This document shows positions 11,811 through 22,805 of a stretch of DNA of 64,000 nt, piece by piece. The DNA lies in contig CM075938.1 in NCBI GenBank assembly GCA_038030265.1, positions 21,305,009-21,369,008 on the forward strand. The letters run 5' to 3'. The stretch comes from Corythucha ciliata (Eukaryota > Arthropoda > Insecta > Hemiptera > Tingidae). The notes under the pieces were generated by a model. It made no database searches and was not told the DNA's origin. It saw nothing but the letters and a program-made list of their open reading frames with translations. The position numbers were made by a program, and so were the translations under genes. How positions within the stretch are numbered: position 1 is the stretch's first letter; the number at the start of each line of letters is the position of its first letter.

Positions 11811-11860
11811 AAACGAAAACGCCGCCAGGATCGGTCAAAAAAATTAAAAACCAGAAAACA
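11811..11860 (-). repeat. PLE right inverted terminal repeat
   Basis: This is the reverse complement of the left end. It starts five bases downstream of the predicted hammerhead cleavage position and ends CCAGAAAACA. A further 35 bases (11861-11895) separate it from the target duplication. Confidence 0.85.
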
Positions 11861-11895
11861 AATCACTCCTGCCTCCAAAATAAAAAATCAGTAAA

Positions 11896-11907
11896 AACAA
11901 TAATATG
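11896..11907. repeat. Right target-site duplication of the PLE
   Basis: AACAATAATATG repeats the sequence at 9385-9396 exactly. Confidence 0.7.
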
Positions 11908-14900
11908 GTAAAAAATTAGAAATAGATAGGCCCAACTGGGGGCGCAATGACTATGGACGATGCCGAATGTTTTGATTGGGGGGGGGGAGGCTTTAATTAG
12001 TATTTTTATATTTATTTAAGAAATTACGCGAACATGAGAATCAATTAAAGTGACCCACTTTTATTTTTATGGAAACATACACACAGAAATGGAATTCTCA
12101 CAGTATTTTAATGACACGGAATGAAAAAAAACTCATAAATAATTGGCACACACGTAATTCAAAATGATAATAATAATGATATCGCGCTACCGTGCAACGG
12201 AGTTACACTTCAAAATTAATGCGACATAAAAAAAAAAAAAAAAAAAATCTACAATGATAAATATTAAAAGACTGTTGTAGGGAAAACAACAGGGATTCTC
12301 TAGTCACAAAGTGGAACCGTTTTTCGTGAGTACCGTCGTAAAATATTTCAAGAATCCGTCAAAATATTCGTGTTTTTTCGTGTACATTTTTGTGGTTGGT
12401 TTCCGGTCAATTATTTTTGTTAGTGAAGACGGGAGGAAAGTTTCTGTTTAATAAACCTAATGCGATTCGTTTCAATTTCGGTCAAAGATGCCCGTGAGTG
12501 GCATGGTGGAGGGGAGAGGGAAGGAATCTATTAGTAAAACTCGACTAGACCGTGATAATTAGAAGCTACCTGATGTCCAACCCCCCACCCACCACCCTTC
12601 CCTCTCAACAATCCTGTGTCTCCCCTTCTCACATTATTAATAATGTATGAAAGATAGGAACATGCTAATAGAGTTCCGACAGTAAATCAAAGGGAAAGCG
12701 ACTTTTTTTAATTTTTTATTTTGATGGTTGGTTAGCGTGACCCATCACGTCTATTTGGTGCCTGTTGTCTCACCAATTTTTTTTAAGGGTGTTTTCCGAC
12801 AGGTTTTTTTCATTCTGAGCCACACAAAACATTTGTCATTTCCAAACTAATTTGCCTCGAAAAAAAAGGGGTGGGAAAGGACAAAGTGTTTTTTTCCCTC
12901 TCAAAAAACAGAGGGAGGGGGTATCTTAATGTGTGAGAAGTCTTCATGTAAATTACATTAGCGCACGGTTGTTTCCGCCCTTTATTACAGTTATTCCTCG
13001 CCCTTCACTTAGGAAGCTGCCCACCCCACCCGCCCTGTTTACTATTTACTTTTCAACTAGATTTTCACGCACAAAAAATCAATCGGTCGCCCAATTAAGT
13101 CATTCTTAAAAATAGACTTATAGCTCGTTATAAATTCAAGGCGAATCCTGTTCCCGTAAATTGCGTGGACTGGCGCCCCCACGTTTGTGAGAGCGTGCCC
13201 TGAAATCTTAAACGAACGGGATTTTGAGTCCCGGCGCAGTGATTGACTCACACACACAACTTCCGAGACGCGTTAAAATATAGCCCGGGCAACAAGTTCC
13301 GGATAATCGCTAATTAGGGGGAAGTGACACGTAAGAATAGACGAATCCAAATCCCCCCTTGAATTGCCCCCTTTTAGAATAGGGGGAGGATTACACTAAA
13401 AGGAAACGAAAAACTGGTAGTAACAATCCCCTTATTGTTCCGCTTGTCAATCTCTTTCTTTTCCCTTGTGATTCAACTGTTACTAGTTGTATAGTTTGAA
13501 AACGGTCTCGAGGGTGTTTAAGTTGACTGATCCAACTATGTTGGTGAGCGGTGGTGCGGGGTGACTAGGGAGATTGTATTTCACCCTCCATATAGTTAGT
13601 GAAAACGTATGTATACCAAGGAAGGGGTGTTTTTTCGACTCAAAAACTAATTATCTCAGTTTTAGTGTCTCTCAACGCAAAATGAATGGAAAATCAATAG
13701 TTTTCACGTTTCAAAAAATGTGAAAATTAGGGCAAGAGTGAAGAGAATACTCATGCACGGGGTTGTTCACAACTCGTGATCGATCGAGGGCGGAAGAGGG
13801 TTGAAAGGTGTGAAGTTCCTCCTCTCACACACTCAACAAAAGTTTCTAGAGTGTTGTGAAAATTGAAATAACACTAAATTTACCACCGATTATCGATTAC
13901 TTCGGTTGAAAAACCATCTAAGAGCGCTTGATGCGTCCTGGCGATGGCAAGGCTGCGAGTGAGGGGTTAGTCTGCCACGGTTGAAGGCATGGGTGAAGAA
14001 ATTGTGAATTTATGAAGCTAAAGTGTTGGCTAGACTTCAGGAAAAGTAACATGTATCAAGTCGACAGGATTCTTTAAATAAAAGACGAGAGAGAGAACAG
14101 CTTTTTCAGTTATTTTGAACTAACGAAAAGAAAGTCTTGTGTGCAAGGGTTTGAAAAGAAAAATAAGTCGAGTTTTTTTCCCCCTTTCACGCCAGGATAA
14201 AAAAACAACTGTAGAGCCCCTAACAGAGGGGGTGAAATAGATGGGAAAACGTTGCCAAGGCAACTTACGTGGAGGCGGCAAAGCCAACCACCCCTGGGCC
14301 TTTCGTGGATCGAAACCCTTTTGTGCTCGTCCTCGTCGTCGTCACCACCATCATCGTCATCGTCAGGGCGCGATGAGGTTGAAGGCGAGCATGCGTGCGT
14401 GAGGGGGGCGTCACGTCGCATTAGCAAACTAACACGACCATTATCACGTTTCGACGGGAAGAGAGAGCCTCTCGCCGCCGCCAGCTACACCATACAACCC
14501 AAAAAGCGTTTTGTGTGTGGGAAATGGTTGGTGACAATGTGCGGCGAGGGAGGGGGGATGGAGATTTTCCTGACGCCGGGGTAAATAATAATACACCCCC
14601 GCGCGGGTTTTCGCGTCCCCTCCACTCTTACCACCACGTCCATGACCGATATCTCACTGTTTTTCTCTTCTCTCACAACCAATTAAAGGCAATAAATCCG
14701 CTACAAATAAAATTAAAACCTTTTTTTTCCCTCACGTTTCTGTTTCTAGTTTTATCTCCTTTCTTCATGTGTTTCATCGGAATCCTCGGGGCGAACACTC
14801 TAACAAAGGCACGTGTTCACCCCTTCGTTCTCCTCTTCTTCCTAGTCATTCAAGCCAACATTTCACAAAAATTACATTCCTCAACGTTTTGCCTGGAAAC

Positions 14901-15895
14901 ATTTTAGGCGTCACCAAGCCCCGGCCTTTTTTCTCATAACTCTTCGTCCAACCCTATGGTCCAACCCCACAGGGGCCTACGTGTTCTGAAATCATAGTTA
15001 TAATTAATAGCGCGAAAGTCACCTTCAAAAGGCGGCAAGACGATATAGCTTCACAAAAGAGGCGAGAATGTCGTGTTAGCTCTTTCCAACGCGGCCGTGC
15101 CGAGAGAAATAAAAGAAAGGGAAGACCCCCCCGATGAATCGTGGGGCACAAAGTCGAGTCCCGCGTTAAGCGAGGCATAAATTTTAACCCCCCACCCCCT
15201 ATCGTAGCTAGGGCCACATTGTTACACATCACAAACGTCTCTCCCCTGTGGACGAGCTTTTAGCCCTATATTTTTCGAGTATTTGAATACTGAAGGCGCA
15301 ACGGGGAGAGGGTAAATAATAAGGGCGCGGATATTGTGTCCTATTCGTGTAAGTTAAACATTCATTAGATTCAAGCATTTGAAACGGGTGCTGGTTGGTT
15401 ATAAGTGTGGTGGGAGGGGGGAAGAGAAACTACCCGGCTCTGTACCAATTACTTCGGTGATGAGAATCTAGTGGAGTAGTAGGGATGGTTATAAGCAAAA
15501 AGGGTGTGATTTTCTCCCCCAAATTGATGCCGTGGAATGGAAAGGTCGACTGGGTGGCGGTGGGGAGGGTTAGGGTGGTGGTTTGATTGTTACAACACTC
15601 GCAGTTTCTCTCGCCTTCTCCCTCCACAATCCCCCACCATGCCACCAACACGATCCAATCGCTTGGAAAAGAGGGATTTGATGGACAGCGATTATTAAGC
15701 GTACATAATGTCTTCCTCTTTCGAAATTACTTCCCCCCTTCCAATTTCAAAGGGTCTTGCTCTCGCGTAATCAGCGTTACATGGCTTAAATTGAATTGAA
15801 AGTTTAGTTGTTACTTCCTTAATCACGACCCCCCGTCCGCTGTGTCACTCTTTCCCTTTTTCCGGGAAGAAGGAAGTAAATTTTGCTTTGCTTAA
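11908..15895. other. Noncoding stretch, no gene recognised
   Basis: A poly(A) tract lies near 12228-12247 and a G run near 11979-11987. A GC-richer segment at 14240-14600 has overlapping frames on both strands with serine and aspartate runs from a GTC/GAC-type triplet stretch (14325-14365). I cannot support an exon there: no domain is recognised and there is no convincing splice pair. Nothing else stands out. Confidence 0.45.
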
Positions 15896-15899
15896 AAAT

Positions 15900-17975
15900 T
15901 AATTATTGTCCAAGCCGAGTTGTGATTTCTTGGCAATGATGCCCCTTTTTAGGAGTTTTTCGTCTGCAAAAATGAATTATACCGCTGCAATTGGGTGTGG
16001 TTAACCTTTTCATTCGGACTCAAAAAATGCCAATCTCTGGCGAAAATTTCAATTTTAAATCCTGAAAATCGCAAAACTATCTGGAAACGGTCAATTTAGC
16101 ACCGAAATTGGCCAGTCCATTGCGACTATCCCGCTCAATTGACTCCTGCAACGGTTGCTTAGCCCTCAGAAACGTGCCTGGAAGGCGAACAATTTTGCAA
16201 TGATGCCCACCAGGACAAGCTAGTAGACGTATTCGCCTATTTCATAATTCGGGCAGCGCTGTCGTGGCCACTTGGGAACTAGCTCATGTGGGCAGTCTTC
16301 TACTAGTTTCTAATGGAAATCACCCACAACAACTGTTTCCAAAAATTGCCAACTGCAGAGCTGCCCGAATTATGAAATAGGTGAATAGCCATAGAATTCC
16401 ATAGAGATTCGTCCTTTTAAGCAAAAATTTACGTCCAGGCTCCAAGGATCCATTTAAGCAAACATTTCGTCATTCTAGCCACGAATTAGAGCCTTTTCTT
16501 CCAAATGGCTGCTAATTTCCTCCATGGAAACGTGGTTAAGCGCATATTGTCAATTTGAGCTGCGAATCAGCCCTGAATTTAGCTCCTCGTGCCGCGAAAT
16601 ACCAGTTTTTCTCATTGTAGTCCAGAATTACAGCATTGTTTTTTACTTTAACCGCAGTTTTACCTCCAGGAACCTGGAATTATAGTTTTTTGTCAATTTT
16701 AGCTATGTGAATTAGCTGTTCATCTTTTTTTGGTGTGTACCTACCCACATTTTCATTCCTACGAGACGTGAACTAGCAGTTTTTGTCCCTCTGGCTAGAA
16801 ATTTTGCGCTGATTCTTGATTTTGCCCGCGAATTCATCTACAATAGCCTCAAATTAGCGTTTTTTGTCAATTTTTGCCATGGAAAAGCGGGTTTTGTCAA
16901 GTTTAGCTGTGTTACCGCTTAATGCACGCATTCTAACCACGAACTAGCATCATTTCTTCACTTTAGCTGCATTTTTGCCTCCAGGAACTGCACCTTTGCG
17001 CATTTCTTGAATTTTTGCTTTTTGTGACGCAAATTTACCTACACGAACGGCGAATTAACGGTTTTCGTCATTCTAGCCTTGGGTTAGTGCTACATCCACA
17101 TTTTTAGCCGCGAACTGGCATCCAGGATCCTTGAATTTGGGGTAGAGTAACAAAATAAGGGCTTTTCCTAAAAATTTTTCTGAAAATTAAGGCTTTTTAT
17201 CAATTTTAGCTTTGCAGTGGTGAAGTTTCTTCAGTTTAGCCGTAAATAATTGCCTCCCGGAACCTCAAATCAGCACACTATGTCATTGTCGTAGCAAATT
17301 GACGCCGTGTCTTCTTTATAGCCGCACATTTACCTCCAGGAGCCTTGAATTAGAGATTTTAATGTGAACATTAGCTGTAAACTTGCGCTCTTTCATATTT
17401 CAAACAACTAATTTGAGTCCATGACCATCAAATTAGCGCTTTTTGTCAATTCTAGATGCGAATTCATGCGGTTTCTTCATCTTGGACGAAAATAAATAGC
17501 CAAATCATTTTAGCCCCAAAGTTCAAAGTTGCCTCCTGAAACCCTGAATTAGCTGGGGGTTCCTGCATTAGCAGCAAGCTTGCTCCCTGAACGTCATGTT
17601 GGCAATTTTTTCAATATTACCTGCACGGAGTTGCTCATTCCAGAAATCGGGAATTGGCGCTTCTTCTCTATAGTATAGCCGCGCATTTGGTCCTTTTGTC
17701 ATTTTAGCAGCGTAGTTCCCTCAAGAAACCTTAGCTTTAGACGCGAATTAGCATTCTTCATCAGTTTTAGCAGTATTAGCTCAGCGAATTTGCTTCCGCA
17801 AGAACCGTAAACTAACAGGTTTTCTCTATACTTTATAGCCGCAAATTTGGCTGCATGAACCGCGAATTAGCGCTTCAAGTCCTTTCAGTCGCAAGGTTGC
17901 AGGCCTTCTGAAACCGTGAATCATCGCACATTTTTCCAATTTCAGCTGCGAATTTGCTTTTTGGGGAGCGTTGAC
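15900..17975 (+). repeat. Family B degenerate tandem repeat (array 2, longest)
   Basis: For about 2 kb, variants of GCGAATTAGCGCTTTTTGTC and CAATTTTAGCCGC alternate. A companion block (TTTGCCTCCAGGAACC) is often inserted, giving units of about 30 or 50 bp. Clear copies occur near 16840, 16960, 17040, 17320, 17430 and 17850. Divergence is high. A 156-bp inverted-repeat element sits inside at 16231-16386. No coding function is visible. Confidence 0.7.
16231..16386. mobile_element. Short element with 27-bp terminal inverted repeats
   Basis: The left end, ATTCGCCTATTTCATAATTC plus GGGCAGC (16231-16257), matches the reverse complement of 16360-16386 at 26 of 27 positions. The interior is about 100 bp and noncoding. 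The structure fits a MITE inserted in a family B array. No clear target duplication was identified. Confidence 0.7.
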
Positions 17976-20900
17976 TACGTGACTCGTGCCGTCCTGTGAG
18001 GGGCTGTTGTGCTCCCCCCCCCCCCAGCCATTTTATTTGGCTGCCTGGAAGCTCAAATACACAAGCGCTCTTCAACCATAGTATTCACGTTACCCGAGAA
18101 AGGGGCGAAAGAGCAGTGCACTTAACTTAAACGTCTCCATATCACGATGAAAATTTTACGCATTAAAATTTCAACCTTGAACGGTTTTGAATATTTAAAA
18201 AACGAATGAATAATGAAGTTATAACGCTCTAATGTACTGTTGAGAACGAATTATATTAATTATTACCTTTGTATTTATTCACATCGATACCTTTTAAAGA
18301 GCAAATTGTGGGTTTCTCGTTTATTGCAAGTTGCGTTTGTTCTAGCAGTTTGTTGCATTATATACCCAAAATAGTAGACTAACACCCCCAATAATGAGAC
18401 CCACCCCACAGCAAATACGACTTTTACGGTCAAAATTTTTCAACTTTGTAGAAAAGTGTGGGTACCCCCAGCCTTCATTTGGTTTGTTTTGTAAGATTGG
18501 CCTGAAGAGTCTCCTCTCCCAACACTCCACCACCCATCACTCAACAAAATGTGAAAACTTGGGTGGGCGAAAAGTGTCAACAAAAGCAAACGATAATACC
18601 TGTCAAACCTTCCACACAAGCCCCCAACCCACCCCGCACCGTCTCGAAATAAGGGAAATAGTTGTCGAGGGGCGGTAAGGCGGGGTGGGGAGGAGGAGAA
18701 AAAAAAATGTAATTTTTCATTCTTTCAGAAAGCTATGAGAAGACAAAAGAGAAGGAGTGGGAGGGGGTGCCCTTTTTAAGCCCTTTAAAGAAATTTCTCT
18801 TGAGGCCCTGAAATAACCGCACACACACCCACCCCTCCACACCCATCTATTTACACAAAACCTCTAAAATACCAAGAGGTTTCCCCCCCCCTCTTTCTTT
18901 ACCACTTTAGAAATGTTTATCACGTCTGTCGTCATAAATACGTCTTGTTTTCCCAACCTAGTTAATTCATGGTCACTCAACTGGTTTGATGCGGTGTGTG
19001 GAAGGGGGGTAAAAGGTACAGGGCCCGCATTTACAGAGATTGCCGCGTCTTTTCGTATTATAACGTGTTTATTCTTATCATATACACAAGGAACCCGAGA
19101 AATTAGTCGCCCGCGCCAACATTTTTTTTTTTTTTTTTTTCCAAGAAGACGTTCCCAACATTTTTATGAGAGAGGAACACCTGTTTCTCGTATACGCTTC
19201 CTTTTTGAAAAAAAAAAGTCGTATCTGCGGTGGTCCTACGCCAGTTATTCAGAATTATTATCTATCATCAAAAGAAATAAAGGAACTCGCAGGAAAGTGC
19301 CAAGGAAAGAAGACATGCTGTGGTGAAGGGGATAGAAGGTGGGAGGGGGGTGTCGCTCCTAGTTTTATAACGTAATGACTTTATTATATCCGCGACTGAA
19401 AGGAAACTGTGATGGGTGGGGGGGGGGAGAGATTATTTTTGAATTTTTAAAGAAAGGGACGTCTGCGAGCATGTGAGCAGCCATATGATGGTGGGGGGGG
19501 GGAGTTTTCTCCCATTCCATAAACTCATCGCTGTAGGGGCAAACTTGTAATATATTGTGGCTTTATTAGGCGAGTATAGGATCCCAATTATTGGGAGAGT
19601 ATTAACATTCAAAGTTCTAGTGAAATTCAAAAAAATCATGAATCAAAAGAATTAATACAAAACGTACCATTAGTGATGCCTACACCCCCGACAAGGCACT
19701 TTCATTGTTGAAGAAGTCCCCGTGCCCCCCGCCACCACACTAAACTCTAGGTCATTTCCGAGCCATTCAAAAAGCCGCAGGGGAGCTGATGCCTATACAT
19801 ACATATATATGTAGGAACTTGTTTGTTCGAATCTCCCCCCCCCCCTCCACACAATCAACCACTTCCGAGCAACCTTAACGGCTTCTCAAAGCATCACCAC
19901 CACCAAGTGTGGATTTTGATTCCTCAAACTCAGCGCGAGCTCGTTAACCGAAAAACTCTCGCGATGAGTTGCGGTCACGACGCGCTAAAACCAAGTTTTA
20001 CATTTGTTGTTTAAGTCTCATCCCCCCGCGTCATCACAGTTTTCATTATAATTGCTCGGACGCACACGGACGTTAGCCGTTGTCCATTTGTGTCAAGAAA
20101 GGAAGTTTGTTAGCGGCTGTTTGGGATAGGCGTAAGCAATGAGGGGACAGAGGACTTTTATCGGTGCTCTTAAATAACTTTTATGATCTCAAGGAGGAGG
20201 TCTAACATAGTTTCTTTGAGTGGAAGATGAAGTAAAAGGAATGAACACGAAGACACTGATGTTGGAAACAAGAGAAAAAATTTAAACATAAAAATAAAGA
20301 TTACCCCCCGACCGCCCCGCGTCATCCCACCATCTCATTCTTTTTAGTCCAGATGACAAGTAGTATGAGTTAGTTGTAGTATCGCTAAGGAGTGCAGTGG
20401 AGGGCTGGGGAGGAGAGCAGTGACGATAACAATGTTTCACAACTGTAAAGGTGTCCCCAAGAAACGGACGTAAAATAGTATAGTTCGCCCTTGTCCCGAT
20501 GGTATTTCGTTGCCCAATTTTTGTCAAAATTAATTCTTTTAATTAAATAATTGCAGTAATTCACTTTATGGGCATACTAATTGTGTAGGTTTTAGGGCTA
20601 GTAACAGCCCCAAGTCTCATTTTTAGGCAAATATCTTATCGACATTGTGCAAATTTGAGATACCCCATAATTAATCTATTAAAAATAAAATTAATTATAT
20701 CAACGAGAGCATTAAATTGAGGCTTTTAGTAGGCCAAACCTCAAAAAACGTTAAATTAAGCTTCGGGGGCCTAATTTGTGTGTCCAATTAAAGTAAAAAT
20801 CAATTAGGGCTATATGACGGTGGAGGGCTAGATATCACTGGGACATCACTGAATCGCTGATGCGTATATTAGTCTCTGAAACGCCAAGCCAAATGAAAAA

Positions 20901-21635
20901 CGCCAAGAAAAGTGTTCCATCGTTTGCCCCGTCACACAACCTGAACCAGAGTGTTAAGTTACCTATGAATTCTCTGAGAAAACACCGAATCCTGTAAATT
21001 TTATGGACGTTTTGAGTTTATCTAGCGTGGGCTTGACGACCGATAACGCCCGGTCCATACATCAGGCGGTCCGCGAAGAACGGACTCCGGCTGTGCAGAT
21101 CAGGGCCGACCCGCGGTAGAGGCGACTCCATCCCGCCACGCTGAAAACCCCAGGTCGTGTATCCTTCAGCGAAAACACAACCGGGTTTAGAGTCTGCGGA
21201 GGGCCTCGATTGGTCGTTCTGATGGAGTATGAAGTTTGGAAATCCGAATTAGACCAACGAAAACGTAAAAAAAAAATACGATCATTTTTGGGTTTGGGCG
21301 AAGACCAGCCACGTTTATCATTAATTGATCGTCGTTTAAGGGACACATAAATACATTATAAACAACGCACAGCTCAGATCGGAAAACTTTGAAAAAATGA
21401 CCCTAAATAGATTCGCGGGAATCAACCGCTAGGATCACAGGCAATATACGCCCCACCATCCCAGTGCCACCCAACCTGTCGCATGCAGCGGTCCTAGAGC
21501 GGCGGTATGCGCGGCGTATGGTCCGCGCGATAACGCACCCGCTTTGGAAAGAATTAGAGCGAGCGTGAACGGCCTTTCAACGGGACAAACGGTGAACCCC
21601 CCCCCCCCGCCTACCCAAAACAATTTAGCGGTGTT
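17976..21635. other. Noncoding stretch, no gene recognised
   Basis: C/G homopolymers occur near 18016, 18885, 19421, 19493, 19833 and 21598, and a T run near 19122-19140. A GC-richer patch at 21040-21600 has no conserved domain that I recognise. The frame at 18913-19326 looks like chance. Confidence 0.45.
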
Positions 21636-21639
21636 GAAT

Positions 21640-22805
21640 AGTTAAAAAACCAAATTTCGCTCTTCAAAGCATGATTTTCGTGAATTTAGCTCTGAATGAA
21701 ATAAAATTCGCGAGTTTGCCTCTTCAAGAAACTCATTTCGCGGGGCTATTATTATATCGTTGAAAAACGGAGAGTTTGTTTCTCCCAAAACCCAATTTCG
21801 CAGTGTTTATCCACTGAAAACCCCAAATTCGCAGGTTTGACTCCTCATATAACAAAAATCGCGGGTTTGGCTCTTTCAAAACCCACAAATTTCGCTCAAT
21901 GAAAAATGAACTAACGGAGTTTTTGGCTCAGTCAAGAGCCTATAAAATTGGTTTGGCTCATGAAAAAAAACAATTTCGCTACAAAAAAGAATTTCACGTA
22001 ATTTAGCTTTTTAAAAAAGTTGAATTTGCGAATTTGGGTCGTCGAAAATCACAAATTTTGTGGTGTTACCATATCCAACAAACCAATTTTGTGGGCCGGG
22101 CTATTAGAATTGGTGAATTTGTATCTTGAAAAAATTAATTTCATGGATATGCCTCTGAAAAAAATTATTTCGTTGAGTTTAGTCGTAGTGATTTGTTGGT
22201 TTGATTCTTCAAAGCCCCAATTTCCGTACGTTTGGCTATTCAAAAAACCAATTTCGCGAGGTTTAGTCGCTGAAAAAAAAATTCATGGGTTTGGGACGTT
22301 AGAAAAAAAGATTCGTGAGGTGGGTTCACTCGAGAAACAGTTTTTGCAGGTTTGTCTCTTTGAAAAATCAATTGTTCACAGGTTTGCCTCACTCAAAGAC
22401 TAAATTTTCAGGTTTGGCTCTCCAAGAAACCAATTTTGTAGTGGTAAGTCGTTGGATAAACCAATTTTGCAAGGTCTGGTAGTTTGAAAAACCAATTTCA
22501 CGGGTTGGATTCTTGAAAAACCCTTTGCGGGGTTGTGCTCACTCCAAACCCAAATTTCACAGATTTGGCTATTTAAAAAATATATTTCTTCGCGGCGTTA
22601 TCTCTTTGCGTGGTGCTCTTTAAAATACAAATTTCGCGAGTTTATCCTCTGAAAAAATCAATTTCACGGGATTTTATCATCAAGAAACAAAATTTATGGG
22701 GTTGGTGACTAAAAAATCGGGATTTGTGGATTTTGTCATTTTAAAATCAATTTCGAGGCATCGGCTCTTCCAAAAACCAATTTCGTGGAGTTAGTGCCAT
22801 TGATG
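21640..22805 (+). repeat. Family A ~30-bp degenerate tandem array
   Basis: About 35 diverged units centre on GGTTTGGCTCTTCAAAAA followed by CCAATTTCGCG. Between 22230 and 22540, counted spacings are 31, 28, 31, 30, 32, 30, 32, 30 and 29 bp. Because the period is close to ten codons, a frame of 127 codons stays open at 22020-22403 with a loose LEK/FEK repeat. I regard this as a consequence of periodicity rather than a gene. Confidence 0.75.

Larger units (their letters stand above)
9397..11895 (+). mobile_element. Penelope-like retroelement (GIY-YIG type), decayed
   Basis: The element is about 2.5 kb and is delimited by a 12-bp direct duplication. It holds one disrupted frame with a PLE-type reverse transcriptase followed by a GIY-YIG endonuclease. 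A 50-bp inverted repeat lies at 9395-9444 and 11811-11860. A hammerhead-like motif occurs at 11770-11808, followed by a 35-bp A-rich tail. PLEs commonly show variable target duplications, terminal repeats in unusual orientation and hammerhead motifs, which agrees with this structure. In-frame stops and a frameshift make this copy non-autonomous. Confidence 0.85.

Noticed and set aside
14252..14584. GC-richer frame with Ser/Pro runs, considered as an exon
   Set aside because: Overlapping frames occur on both strands, no domain is recognised and no phase-compatible splice pair was found.
21640..22805. Regular repeats considered as a CRISPR-like array
   Set aside because: There are no conserved repeats separated by unique spacers. 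Every part of the unit is degenerate, and the DNA is eukaryotic.
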